A stretch of 64,000 nucleotides of DNA from JBGTLA01 sp041744375 (GTDB taxonomy: Bacteria > Actinomycetota > Acidimicrobiia > Spongiisociales > ZC4RG35): assembly GCA_041744375.1 (NCBI GenBank), contig JBGTLA010000078.1, positions 19,085 through 83,084 on the forward strand. Reading direction: 5' to 3'. Positions 8,833 through 17,502 of the stretch are shown here, piece after piece. The stretch's first letter is position 1. Every line of letters starts with the position of its first letter. Position numbers and translations under genes: made by a program. Under the pieces are notes generated by a model that ran no database searches, had not been told where the DNA came from, and saw nothing but the letters and a program-made list of their open reading frames with translations.

Positions 8833-10007
8833 AAAGCCCGGTCTCGTTCGTCCAGTCGATTCGTTTCCGTCTTTCGATCCTGTACTCGTCGGTTGTCTTC
8901 GGGCTGGGCGCCGCCATTCTCGGAGTCACCTACTACTTCATACAGCGCAACCTCCGCCGGCTCCCCCTGATGTTCGACAGCCGCGTGGTCACCGTGCGCG
9001 GGATCGACATCGTTATCCAAGACGTCGACATCGACACGGCCCAGCTCATGGAGCAGGCGGTGACGCAGCGGTCCCTGGAGATGTTGTCCGACTACTCGCT
9101 CGTAGCGCTGGTGGTTCTGTTCCTTCTATCGCTGGTCGTGGGCTGGGTGATAGCCGGCAGGGCCCTGCGTCCGGTGGCTCGGATCACGGCGGTCGCCAAC
9201 GAGATCCAAGCTTCGGACCTGTCGCGTCGACTCTCCTTCGAGGGGCCCGAGGATGAGCTGAGCCGTCTGGCCGACACATTCGACGATATGCTGGAACGCC
9301 TGGACACGGCCTTCAGCGCTCAACGCCGCTTTCTGGCTGACACGTCCCACGATCTGCGCACGCCGCTGGCGGTCATTCGCTCCAACATCGACGTCCTGTC
9401 CGACGATCCGGCTGCGTCCCTGGACGACTGGCGAGCGGCCGGCGAGATCGTGGCTCGCAATGCCGAGAGGATGGCCGAAATGATCGACGACCTCTTGGCG
9501 GCGGCGCGCCTCGAGGTGCGCAGTGCCGCCACGGTCAACGTGAATCTCGCCGACTTGGTGGCCGAGGCTGTCGGCGAGTTCCGTGCCCGCGGTGAGGAGG
9601 CACAGGTTTCGGTGGAGGCAAGTCCGATGCCGGCCATGATCGAAGGTGTCCCCCACGCGCTGCGCAGGGCCCTTTCGAACCTGGCCGACAACGCCATGAA
9701 AGTGGCCCCGCCAGGTTCGCGGGTGGTCATGGCGTCGGGCTCGGTGGATTCGTGGGCCTGGCTGGCCGTGGCGGACGAGGGCCCGGGAATCGATCCTGCC
9801 ATGGCGGAAAGGGCCGGGCGGAGAGGGCTGGGTCTGGCGATCGTTCGCCAGATCGCCGAGGCCCATGGCGGCAGGATGTCGGCCCATCGAGGTGAGCGCG
9901 GGGGTTCGACTGTAGTTATGTGGCTGCCGACGCCGACCGCCGACAACCCGTGCCCGACAGAGCCGCCCCAGCTCACTTACTCCGGCAGCGCTCCCGTCGC
10001 GAACTGA
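8829..10007 (+). CDS. Membrane sensor histidine kinase
   Basis: The 392-aa protein has two membrane segments (about residues 14-38 and 88-110) around a short extracytoplasmic loop of roughly 50 residues. A HAMP linker follows, then a HisKA domain with phosphoacceptor His174 in DTSHDLRTPL, and an HATPase domain with N box NLADNAM, G1 ADEGPGIDP and G2 GRRGLGLAIV. It starts with GTG inside the response regulator stop codon. The loop is too short and plain to suggest a ligand. Confidence 0.92.
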   Translation: MKSPVSFVQSIRFRLSILYSSVVFGLGAAILGVTYYFIQRNLRRLPLMFDSRVVTVRGIDIVIQDVDIDTAQLMEQAVTQRSLEMLSDYSLVALVVLFLLSLVVGWVIAGRALRPVARITAVANEIQASDLSRRLSFEGPEDELSRLADTFDDMLERLDTAFSAQRRFLADTSHDLRTPLAVIRSNIDVLSDDPAASLDDWRAAGEIVARNAERMAEMIDDLLAAARLEVRSAATVNVNLADLVAEAVGEFRARGEEAQVSVEASPMPAMIEGVPHALRRALSNLADNAMKVAPPGSRVVMASGSVDSWAWLAVADEGPGIDPAMAERAGRRGLGLAIVRQIAEAHGGRMSAHRGERGGSTVVMWLPTPTADNPCPTEPPQLTYSGSAPVAN

Positions 10008-10086
10008 CACGCCACAAACCTCGGCCTGCCGTGTCCTCGTGCGCTCCGGGCGGACCCGCCTTGTCTGGGTTGCGTCGCCGGCGGGG

Positions 10087-11427
10087 TCACACCCAGGGGC
10101 TGTTGGTGGTGCCGGAGCCGAAGGCGCGTCCACCGGCGAAGCGATCGAGGCCGAATGGCTCGAGCTCCCTTACTGGTTCCGAACCGATGATCTGGCGGGC
10201 TACCAACTTGCCGATCCCAGTCATCTTGTACCCGTGATTGCTGTCGGCGATCATGTACAGGTTTGGTTTGATCCAGTCCATGATGGGTACGTTGTCGGGA
10301 GTGAAGGCCCCGATGCCGCCGTTACGACGCTCTTTGAAGTTGGGCCTGATGCCCTCGAATCGTGTCATGAACATGCCCATGACTGTCGTGAGGTAGTCGG
10401 CGAAGTCGGGTCCGGCCTGGTACTTTTCGTTGGCGTGGCCGTAGGGGTCGACACTGGCGTCTGGGCCGATCTTCTTGGGCATGCCGCCGCCCTGGATGCC
10501 GGGTCGCTCCATTCGCTCGGTGCCGTTCTTCCAGTAGGCGTACACAGAGTCGCCGAGTACCCGCCCCGTCGATGGTTCGACAACTGGGGTGTTCATCAAC
10601 TCGATGTGGAGCACCGGGGGATTCATCCCGTGGGCGGTCTGATACGGGCCGTCGTAGTAGATCTCGCCCTCTTCCAGCCGCCAGAACGTCCACATATCCT
10701 TCTTCTCGTCGCGGGTGCCATCGCCGTACCGCACATCGAGTGTCCTGGGCAGACCCAGCATGTTCCAATGCGCCGAGACCCATGCGCCAACACACAAGAA
10801 GACCACGTCGGCTCGGATGTCGCCTCGGTTCGTGCGCACAGCCGCGACTTCGTTGCCGGACATCTCGTACCCGGTGACCTCAACACCCGAAAACATCTGG
10901 ACGCCGTAACGCTTACACATCTCCGTCAGGCCCGCGATCGATTGGGCCGTTCCCGCATACCCGCTCAGATGCTCGTGCAGGACTACCTCGGTGGAGTGGG
11001 GCTTGAAGTCGGGCCAAACACTGGTGAGGAAGGCGCGCGCCTCGCGGCCGGTGTACACGTCGGAGGTGTAGCCGACACTCTCCTGACTTTTCAGGATCTT
11101 TTCGTACTCGGCGACTTGATTCTCTTCGCCGCATGAGATGTAGCCGACTTGCTGGAATCCGAACAGGATGGGGTCGTAGTTCCACACATCCACGGAGTGG
11201 CGCAGGATGGCGTGGAGTGGTTCGGTCATGTAGAGGTTGCGCACGCACCCGCAGGCGACTCCGGTCGCTCCCGCTCCTGGGCCGGTCTTGTCGAGGAGCA
11301 CGATGTCGGCTCCGGATCCGCTACTCGCCTCCTTCATCTCCATTGCGAGATGCCAGGCCGTACTCAACCCGTGGACACCGGCCCCGATGATGACGTATCT
11401 GGCAGCCTCGGGTAATGCTGTCGTCAA
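10087..11427 (-). CDS. FAD-dependent oxidoreductase (DAO superfamily, sarcosine-oxidase-beta-like)
   Basis: A Rossmann dinucleotide-binding motif (VIIGAGVHGLSTAWHLA) opens this 446-aa protein. The rest follows the DAO/SoxB pattern, including GPGAGATGVACGCVRN for FAD and a C-terminal IADSNHGYKMTGIGKLVARQIIG that closes the FAD site. Such enzymes oxidise N-methyl or secondary amino acids such as sarcosine or dimethylglycine. The other sarcosine oxidase subunits are not present, so the substrate is open. The start is TTG at 11427, supported by a strong AGGAGGAG a few nt upstream. It is transcribed divergently from the HtrA-like gene. Confidence 0.78.
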   Translation of the reverse strand: MTTALPEAARYVIIGAGVHGLSTAWHLAMEMKEASSGSGADIVLLDKTGPGAGATGVACGCVRNLYMTEPLHAILRHSVDVWNYDPILFGFQQVGYISCGEENQVAEYEKILKSQESVGYTSDVYTGREARAFLTSVWPDFKPHSTEVVLHEHLSGYAGTAQSIAGLTEMCKRYGVQMFSGVEVTGYEMSGNEVAAVRTNRGDIRADVVFLCVGAWVSAHWNMLGLPRTLDVRYGDGTRDEKKDMWTFWRLEEGEIYYDGPYQTAHGMNPPVLHIELMNTPVVEPSTGRVLGDSVYAYWKNGTERMERPGIQGGGMPKKIGPDASVDPYGHANEKYQAGPDFADYLTTVMGMFMTRFEGIRPNFKERRNGGIGAFTPDNVPIMDWIKPNLYMIADSNHGYKMTGIGKLVARQIIGSEPVRELEPFGLDRFAGGRAFGSGTTNSPWV

Positions 11428-11582
11428 GACTCCTCCTGGTGCTCGCCCGACGAGAGCATGAGACTACCAGCAGGTCCGCAATCGCCGCTGAAGATGACGA
11501 CGTGGATAAACGGTGTTGACGTCGAGCGTCTGTCCGTCCGGGATGGACCAGGAGCCAGGCACAACAGGCCCTGGGGTTCCGT

Positions 11583-11616
11583 CTTTAGCGTCGCTTTAGC
11601 GTTCCAATCGTAGGTT
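11583..11616 (+). promoter_or_regulatory. Direct-repeat promoter upstream of the HtrA-like protease
   Basis: CTTTAGCGT occurs at 11583-11591 and again at 11594-11602, an exact 9-bp repeat with an 11-bp period. A TAnnnT hexamer, TAGGTT, follows at 11611-11616, 8 bp after the second copy. This is the geometry of activation sites for OmpR/PhoB-type regulators, where the repeats replace the -35. The regulator at 8158 is a possible binder, but its own upstream repeat has a different sequence. Confidence 0.4.
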
Positions 11617-11642
11617 CGCAAGCAGCCAACCCCGAGGAGACC

Positions 11643-12737
11643 ATGACGTTTTCGACCGACATCACCCCGACAGCAACCGAAGAGCCGGCTGTCGATCATC
11701 GCGATCAGGATGAGCTTGTCCGCCAGTCCGACTCCTCTGCTGGCCGGCGGCTTCCACGGGGCGGAGCCTGGATGCTGAGCATGGTGATGCTCGCTCTTGG
11801 GATCGGATTGGGATGGGTCGTCTTCTCCGCCCCGCCCCAACCCGAAGCCCCCGTTTCGGAAACCGCTGCGTCGACGGTCAGCGAGGAGCCAGTGGCCGAC
11901 GTAGCCGAGGCGCTGCTTCCCTCCGTCGTCCAGGTCGAGACCGCCACCGGGATCGGCTCCGGCGTCCTCTACGACGCCGGAGGCCTCATCCTGACGGCAG
12001 ACCACGTGGTCGCCGGCTCCGAAGAGGTCCAGATCCGTCTCTCCGACGGCCGGTTGTTCACCGGTGAGGTTCTTGGAGGCGACGCCGCCTCAGACGTGGC
12101 AGTGGTGCGGATCGATGCCACCGGCTTGGCGGCGGCGAGGATCGGGGCCGACTCCGATGTTCGAGTCGGGCAGATGGCGGTGGCTATCGGGAGCCCGTTC
12201 GGCCTCAACTCGACCGTCACCTCCGGAGTCGTGTCGGCCGTTAACCAATCTGTGGGGACGGCGGCCATAGCTCAGTCTCTCATCCAGACCGACGCCGCCA
12301 TCAACCCCGGCAATTCGGGAGGGGCACTGGCCAATCGGGAAGGGGAGGTCATCGGGATCAATGTGTCGATCTTTTCGCGCTCTGGCGGAAACCACGGCGT
12401 GGGGTTCGCCGTCCCGATTGGGGTGGCGCTGGACCTGGCCAACTCCATCGTGTCGGGGGAGCCCATCAGCGCCGCCGTGTTGGGGATCACAGGAGCCGAC
12501 ACCGAAACCGAGTCCAGCGGCGCCCTCATCACCGGGGTAGCGCCGGGTTCCGGAGCCGATGCTGCGGGCGTACGCATCGGCGACGTGGTCATGGCAGTCG
12601 ACGGCGTGCGCGTACAGGGCATCGCCGACCTGGGAGCCCAAATCCGCACCAACCGTCCCGGGGAGAGCGTCACCCTGGAGATCGTCCGTGACGGCTCCAT
12701 CATCGAAGTGAACGTAGAGCTGGGAACCGTGGACTGA
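11643..12737 (+). CDS. HtrA-like membrane-anchored serine protease with PDZ domain
   Basis: This 364-aa protein has a basic cytoplasmic N-terminus, one membrane segment (about residues 43-63), a trypsin-like domain and a C-terminal PDZ domain (about 265-350). The catalytic triad is His121 (LTADHVV), Asp151 (ASDVAVVRI) and Ser225 (NPGNSGGAL). HtrA proteases degrade misfolded proteins outside the membrane under envelope stress. GAGGAGA precedes the ATG. The direct-repeat element at 11583-11602 suggests control by a two-component regulator. Confidence 0.9.
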   Translation: MTFSTDITPTATEEPAVDHRDQDELVRQSDSSAGRRLPRGGAWMLSMVMLALGIGLGWVVFSAPPQPEAPVSETAASTVSEEPVADVAEALLPSVVQVETATGIGSGVLYDAGGLILTADHVVAGSEEVQIRLSDGRLFTGEVLGGDAASDVAVVRIDATGLAAARIGADSDVRVGQMAVAIGSPFGLNSTVTSGVVSAVNQSVGTAAIAQSLIQTDAAINPGNSGGALANREGEVIGINVSIFSRSGGNHGVGFAVPIGVALDLANSIVSGEPISAAVLGITGADTETESSGALITGVAPGSGADAAGVRIGDVVMAVDGVRVQGIADLGAQIRTNRPGESVTLEIVRDGSIIEVNVELGTVD

Positions 12738-12772
12738 CCTGAGGAGGGGTGGTCCAACGCCGGATGCGACGT

Positions 12773-13578
12773 TCAGCTCACCGTCCTGCGGTACTGGCGG
12801 ACCGCCAGGGGTGCGAACACGGCAACGATGACCGTTGTCCAGGCGAGGGAGTGCCACAAGAGGATGCCGACCTCACCTCCCAGGAAGAGTACGCGCAGCG
12901 TGGCGGCGATGATGGTTATCGGCTGGTTGTCGGCGAAGGACTGGAGCCAGATGGGCATCGTCTCGGTGGGCAGGAACACCGACGACGCCAACACCAGCGG
13001 AAAGATCGGAAGGAACCCGGCCGACTGGGCCGCCTCCGGCGTCTTGGCGACGAGGCCGATGTAGGCCATCACCCAGGTCATGGCGTAGGCGAAAGCCATG
13101 GCGACGGCCACCCCCAGCAGAAACCGCCCTCCCCGGCCTGGATGCGGAATCCGACCACAAAGCCCACTCCCAGCATGGGGAAGGTAACGAAGGTATTGCG
13201 GACCAAGTCGGCGATGGTGCGTCCCGTCAAGACAGCCGAGCGGGCGATCGGAAGGGAACGGAAGCGGTCGATTACCCCGTTTCCCAGATCTTCGGTCAGG
13301 CCGATGGCCGTGGAGCCGGCGCCGAAGACCGACGACTGCACGAGAATCCCAGGGATGAGGAAATTGATGTAGTTGCCTCCTGCAGCGTCGGGCAACGAGA
13401 AACTAATCGCCCCGCCGAACACGTAATTGAACAAGAGCAGGAACATCACGGGCTGGACGGTGGCGAACAGGAGCAACTGGGGGAGCCTTACGAACCTGAG
13501 CAGATTGCGTCGGGCGATCACCACCACGTGCGTGGCGGACTGTGACAGCGTGGTTCGGTGGGCGCCCCAGGCGGTCAT
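12773..13578 (-). pseudogene. ABC-2 type (DrrB-like) permease, frameshifted
   Basis: Two reading frames together make a normal ABC-2 permease. The first, from ATG 13578, holds RRNLLRFVRLPQLLLFATVQP and the following three membrane segments up to FRIQAGEGGF. The rest (VAVAMAFAYAMTWVMAY to RQYRRTVS) continues in another frame. One missing base near 13118-13123, where CTG CTG GGG GTG would restore the frame, explains the break. The joined product of about 268 aa matches DrrB-type drug exporters. The start overlaps the stop of the ATPase gene by 4 bp. It is either a pseudogene or the result of a one-base sequencing error; the sequence elsewhere in the gene is not decayed. Confidence 0.78.
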
Positions 13579-14618
13579 CGCCTCGCCTTGCGAATTCGGC
13601 GCCGTTCCGGCTCCGGCGCCGAATCGATCTCCGCGACGCGACCCGTCAATGCCAAGAAGACATCATCGAGTGTGGGTTTGCGCAGAGCGATGTCCTCGGG
13701 GGCCAGGCCGGCGTCGTCGAGCGCTCTGACCGTCGCCGTCAGCGACGCGGCCCCGTCGGGAGCAGGGATCGAAAGGGTTCCACGGTGTTCAGATGGAGGC
13801 TCGCCGGCGATATCGGTGAGGATCCGCAGGGCAGCTTCTCGATCGGCCGCGCCGACATGGAGGGCGATCACATCCCCACCTAGTTTCGCCTTCAGCTGGC
13901 GCGCTGTGCCCTCGGCGATGAGTTGGCCCTCGTCGATGACTCCGATCCTGTCGGCGAGATAGTCGGCCTCTTCGAGATACTGGGTGGTAAGAAGGAGGGT
14001 GGTACCTCCCTCGACCAGTTCGCGGATCAGCTCCCACAGCTCGATACGGCTGCGGGGGTCCACTCCCGTTGTCGGTTCATCGAGGAACAGGACCGACGGC
14101 CTTCCGACCATGGAGGCGGCCAGGTCGAGTCGCCGTCGCATTCCACCCGAATAGGTACGCACCTGCCGGTCGGCTGCTTCGATCAGGTTGATCCGCTCGA
14201 GCACTTCGGTGGTGCGCTGGGCGGCCTCCCGCCGCGAGAGGTTGTAGAGCCGGCCGACCATCTCGACGTTCTCGCGACCCGACTGGAAGTCGTCGATCGC
14301 CGCGTACTGACCCCCGAGCCCGATTCGGCTGCGCACCCGGCGCGGGTCAGCGACCACGTCGATGCCTTCGACCTCGACCCGTCCCGAGTCGGGTTTGAGA
14401 AGGGTGGTGAGGACGCGAATGAGGGTGGTCTTTCCCGCCCCGTTCGGTCCCAAGAGCGCGTACACGATCCCGGGCTCGAATGACAGAGATACGCCGTCGA
14501 GGGCGCGCACCTCGCCGAAGCTCCGAACCACGTCCTCGACTCGTACCGCCCTCTGCACCGAGACATCATCATGGCCAGGCGCCGGATACCCGCAATCAGG
14601 GTGGGCCAGCCCGGACAT
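13575..14618 (-). CDS. ABC transporter ATPase (DrrA-like)
   Basis: The 347-aa protein has a complete nucleotide-binding domain: Walker A GPNGAGKTT, signature YSGGMRRRLDLA, Walker B VLFLDEPTTGVDP and the switch His region LLTTQYLEEAD. The long C-terminal extension with LRKPTLDDVFLALTGR is typical of DrrA-type ATPases of drug or lipid exporters. It precedes and overlaps (ATGA) the DrrB-like permease, which carries a frameshift, so the pair may not be functional. The ATG at 14618 is used, but an in-frame GTG a short way downstream could also be the start. Confidence 0.85.
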   Translation of the reverse strand: MSGLAHPDCGYPAPGHDDVSVQRAVRVEDVVRSFGEVRALDGVSLSFEPGIVYALLGPNGAGKTTLIRVLTTLLKPDSGRVEVEGIDVVADPRRVRSRIGLGGQYAAIDDFQSGRENVEMVGRLYNLSRREAAQRTTEVLERINLIEAADRQVRTYSGGMRRRLDLAASMVGRPSVLFLDEPTTGVDPRSRIELWELIRELVEGGTTLLLTTQYLEEADYLADRIGVIDEGQLIAEGTARQLKAKLGGDVIALHVGAADREAALRILTDIAGEPPSEHRGTLSIPAPDGAASLTATVRALDDAGLAPEDIALRKPTLDDVFLALTGRVAEIDSAPEPERRRIRKARR

Positions 14619-14630
14619 CGCAGGGAGCTC

Positions 14631-15680
14631 TCAGGGGCGGCGGCTGGAGGCGAGCTCGAACAGGCGGGCCGCTCCCTCCCCCATGGTGTCGAAGCGAGGG
14701 TCGCTGGTCTGGCCCCGCAGGTAGCGGATGTAGATCTGCTCCAGGACCACGCCCAGCTTCCAGGTGCCGAACACCACATACCAATCCATCTCCGAGACGT
14801 CCCGGCCCGAACGGGCACCGTACCGGTCGATGGCTTCAGCCCGGGTGATCCAACCTGGTGCCGTCACCGGCATGAGGCTGTGGGTGCGTTCGTCGACCTC
14901 GTCGTGGTCATGCCACGATCCGAGGAGGGTCCCCAGATCACAAAGGGGGTCGCCACGAGTCGCCATGTCCCAGTCGTACACGGCCTCGCACTTCGAGGGA
15001 TCGTCGACGGCCACGGCCATGTTGTCGAGTCGCCAGTCGTTGTGGAGGAGTGTCGGTTCGGGCGAGTTCGGCAGGCCCTCGACGAGCCAGGCACCGACCT
15101 CGTCGGCGAGCGGATTGTCTTCGTGGCGCGCTCTCTCCCATCGCCTGAGCCAGCCGCCAACCTGACGGTCGAGGAATCCCTCCGGCCTGCCGAGGTCTTC
15201 GAGATCGCAATCGGCGGCGGTCACGGCATGGAAGTCGGCGAGCGTGTCGATGACCACGCCCGACAGGGCCTTCGTGGCCTCGGGATCGTTGCCGCCCCCG
15301 AACACCTGTGGGATCGTCTCTCGCACAACCACACCCTGGCGTCGTTCCATCACCAAGAACGGCGCACCGAGGACGCTCTCGTCGTCACACAGGAGATGGG
15401 AACGGGGTGCCTGGGGGAAAGCTCTCCACAGACGGGACAGGACCATGTGCTCGCGCGCCATGTCGTGGGCTCCGGGCGCCACCGGCCCCAGCGGAGGACG
15501 GCGGAGGACGTATTCGGCTCCTCCGGCGAACTCCAACAGATAGGTCAGGTTGGCCCTTCCGCCCGCGAATTGTGTGACCCGCATCGGTGCTTCGGCGCCC
15601 GCAAGCTTTCCCGCCAGGTAGGTGGCGACTGTGGTCTCGTCGAAAGCCTCTTCAGGTCGGACGGGGATGAGGTCGGCCAC
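14631..15680 (-). CDS. APH-fold phosphotransferase (ACAD10/11 N-terminal-like kinase)
   Basis: This 349-aa protein has the aminoglycoside-phosphotransferase fold. The catalytic loop is LLHNDWRLDNM and the metal-binding Asp is in VYDWDMATRGDPLCDLG. N-terminal lobe motifs include FAGGRANLTYLLEF and YVLRRPP. The subgroup resembles the kinase domain of ACAD10/11, which phosphorylates 4-hydroxy acyl-CoAs; antibiotic resistance is less likely. The GTG at 15680 is chosen because TACATT lies 6 nt upstream (opposite strand of 15687-15692). A longer frame reaching 15767 has no support. It is divergent from the DUF885 peptidase. Confidence 0.78.
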   Translation of the reverse strand: MADLIPVRPEEAFDETTVATYLAGKLAGAEAPMRVTQFAGGRANLTYLLEFAGGAEYVLRRPPLGPVAPGAHDMAREHMVLSRLWRAFPQAPRSHLLCDDESVLGAPFLVMERRQGVVVRETIPQVFGGGNDPEATKALSGVVIDTLADFHAVTAADCDLEDLGRPEGFLDRQVGGWLRRWERARHEDNPLADEVGAWLVEGLPNSPEPTLLHNDWRLDNMAVAVDDPSKCEAVYDWDMATRGDPLCDLGTLLGSWHDHDEVDERTHSLMPVTAPGWITRAEAIDRYGARSGRDVSEMDWYVVFGTWKLGVVLEQIYIRYLRGQTSDPRFDTMGEGAARLFELASSRRP

Positions 15681-15805
15681 GGGGACAATGTACCGCTGCG
15701 ACACTGACGGCGGCCACCTCCGGTAGGATCGTCGCCTCCCACAACGGAAGTCCACCACTGAACCCATTCGACATCTCGGAAGCGCTCGTCGACGACGTCT
15801 TCGCT

Positions 15806-17404
15806 TTGAGTCCCATGACCAAGACCACCCTGGGCGTGCCTGGTTCCGACCACCTGTGGGACGACATTTCGCCCGACGGCAAGAAGGAAATGGTCGACAT
15901 GCTGGGACGCCATCGAGGCGCCCTGAGCGCGCACCGCGAGCATCCTCACCCCGACGAGAAGCACGCCGCCGTCGTTCTCTTGGGGTGGCTCGACACCCGC
16001 ATTGCCGAATTCGAGAGTGGTGACTACCTGAGAGACGTCGGCCATCTGCATTGCGGCTTCACACAGATCCGCAACCTGTTCGACATCATGAGGCGTGAGA
16101 GCGCCGAGCACTGGATCGACATTCAAACCCGGCTCTCCTCGATCGATGAGCCCCTGGCCGGTTGGTGCCGGTTGCTGGCAGCCGGTATTGCCGAGGGCCA
16201 AGTGGTCGCTCGGCGCCAGGTCCTCTCGCTCATCGAGCAAGCCGAGAACCTGGCGGGACATGAGTCGATGTTTCTCGGGCTGCTGGACGAGGCGCGGGCC
16301 GGCGGGCTGGCGGGCAGCGACCTGGAAGCCGCCGTGGGTCAGGCGCAAGCGGCGGCGGCGAGAACGGCCCGATGGTTGGGGGAGTCGTACCTCCCCTTCG
16401 CTCCGGTGGAGGACGGCGTCGGCGAGGAACGCTACCTCCGCTCAGCCGAGAGGTTCTTGGGAAAGATGATCGATCCGCGCGAAACCTACGACTGGGGATG
16501 GACCGAGATTGGTCGTCTCCGCTCCGAGATGGTGGAGGTGGCGGGACTGATCGACCCCGGCAGCGACGTCGACGACGTCATCGCCATGCTGGAAACCGAC
16601 CCTTCCCGAGCGGTCAAACGCGTTGACTTCACAGAATTCGTGCAGGCCCGCCTCGACCAGGCGGTGGTGGATCTCGACGGTGTCCACTTTGACGTGCCCG
16701 CCCCGATCCACAGCATCCAGGTGAGACTCGCTCCGCCCGGGGGAGCACTCGGGGCCTGGTACATCAACCCGTCCGTCGACTGGAGCCGACCCGGCTCGGT
16801 GTGGTACTCGCTCGGCGACAAGGAAACGGTGCCGGTGTGGCAGGAGGTATCGACCGCGTATCACGAAGGGTTCCCCGGGCACCATCTCCAAGTTGGAACC
16901 TCCATGTACCAGGCGGAGCGCCTGTCCAAGGCCCACCGGCTGTTCGTGTGGTACTCGGGCTACGGAGAGGGTTGGGCTCTCTATACCGAGCGGCTCATGG
17001 ACGAACTCGGGTACTTCGAGCTGCCCGAGTATCGCCTCGGAATGCTCGCTTCCCAGCTGTTCCGTGCCGTCAGGGTGGTCGTCGACATCGGATGTCATCT
17101 CGGATATGAGATTCCCGGTGATGCTCCCCTCCACCCCGGCCACAGGTGGGATTTCCACCGCGGAGTCGATTACGTCGAAGCGGTCGGCCTGCAAGCGCGC
17201 GACGTGGCGGACAGCGAGGTGAAGCGTTACCTGGGATGGCCCGGTCAAGCCATCTCCTACAAAGTAGGCGAGCGCGACATCCTGGACATCCGCCGTACCT
17301 TGCAGTTGCGCGATCCGCACTTCGACCTCAAGGACTTCCACCGCCAGATCCTCGAAGGAGGAGAGCTCCGACTGGACCACCTCCGCTCTCGACTGCTGTC
17401 GTAG
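15806..17404 (+). CDS. DUF885 family zinc metallopeptidase-like protein
   Basis: The gluzincin-type motif HEGFPGHH, about residues 353-360, and a downstream Glu in YGEGWALYTERLMDELGY identify the DUF885 family, thought to act as zinc peptidases. No signal peptide is present, so it is likely cytoplasmic. The start is uncertain. The listed start is a TTG and ATG follows at 15815, but the residues encoded upstream (ALVDDVFALSPMTKTTLG) look like the normal family N-terminus. An open frame runs upstream with no ATG, GTG or TTG; a CTG lies at 15758. Translation may begin at a rare codon, or a start codon may have been lost. Confidence 0.8.
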   Translation: MSPMTKTTLGVPGSDHLWDDISPDGKKEMVDMLGRHRGALSAHREHPHPDEKHAAVVLLGWLDTRIAEFESGDYLRDVGHLHCGFTQIRNLFDIMRRESAEHWIDIQTRLSSIDEPLAGWCRLLAAGIAEGQVVARRQVLSLIEQAENLAGHESMFLGLLDEARAGGLAGSDLEAAVGQAQAAAARTARWLGESYLPFAPVEDGVGEERYLRSAERFLGKMIDPRETYDWGWTEIGRLRSEMVEVAGLIDPGSDVDDVIAMLETDPSRAVKRVDFTEFVQARLDQAVVDLDGVHFDVPAPIHSIQVRLAPPGGALGAWYINPSVDWSRPGSVWYSLGDKETVPVWQEVSTAYHEGFPGHHLQVGTSMYQAERLSKAHRLFVWYSGYGEGWALYTERLMDELGYFELPEYRLGMLASQLFRAVRVVVDIGCHLGYEIPGDAPLHPGHRWDFHRGVDYVEAVGLQARDVADSEVKRYLGWPGQAISYKVGERDILDIRRTLQLRDPHFDLKDFHRQILEGGELRLDHLRSRLLS

Positions 17405-17502
17405 CAGCAGCGAACTGTTCGCCGTCCGCCGTTTCCTCGTCCGACGTTCTGCCGTCCGACGTCCGACGTCCGACGTGCGCCGTCTGCCGTCCTCAGTCCG
17501 AC
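17405..17502. repeat. GTCCGAC-rich short repeats between two convergent genes
   Basis: The gap between the DUF885 gene and the M23 peptidase gene is made of variants of CCGTCCGACGT. Three exact tandem copies of GTCCGAC lie at 17454-17474, with more scattered copies on both sides. The tract is simple in sequence and no gene fits it. Similar simple tracts can come from slippage or from dispersed intergenic repeats. Confidence 0.6.
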
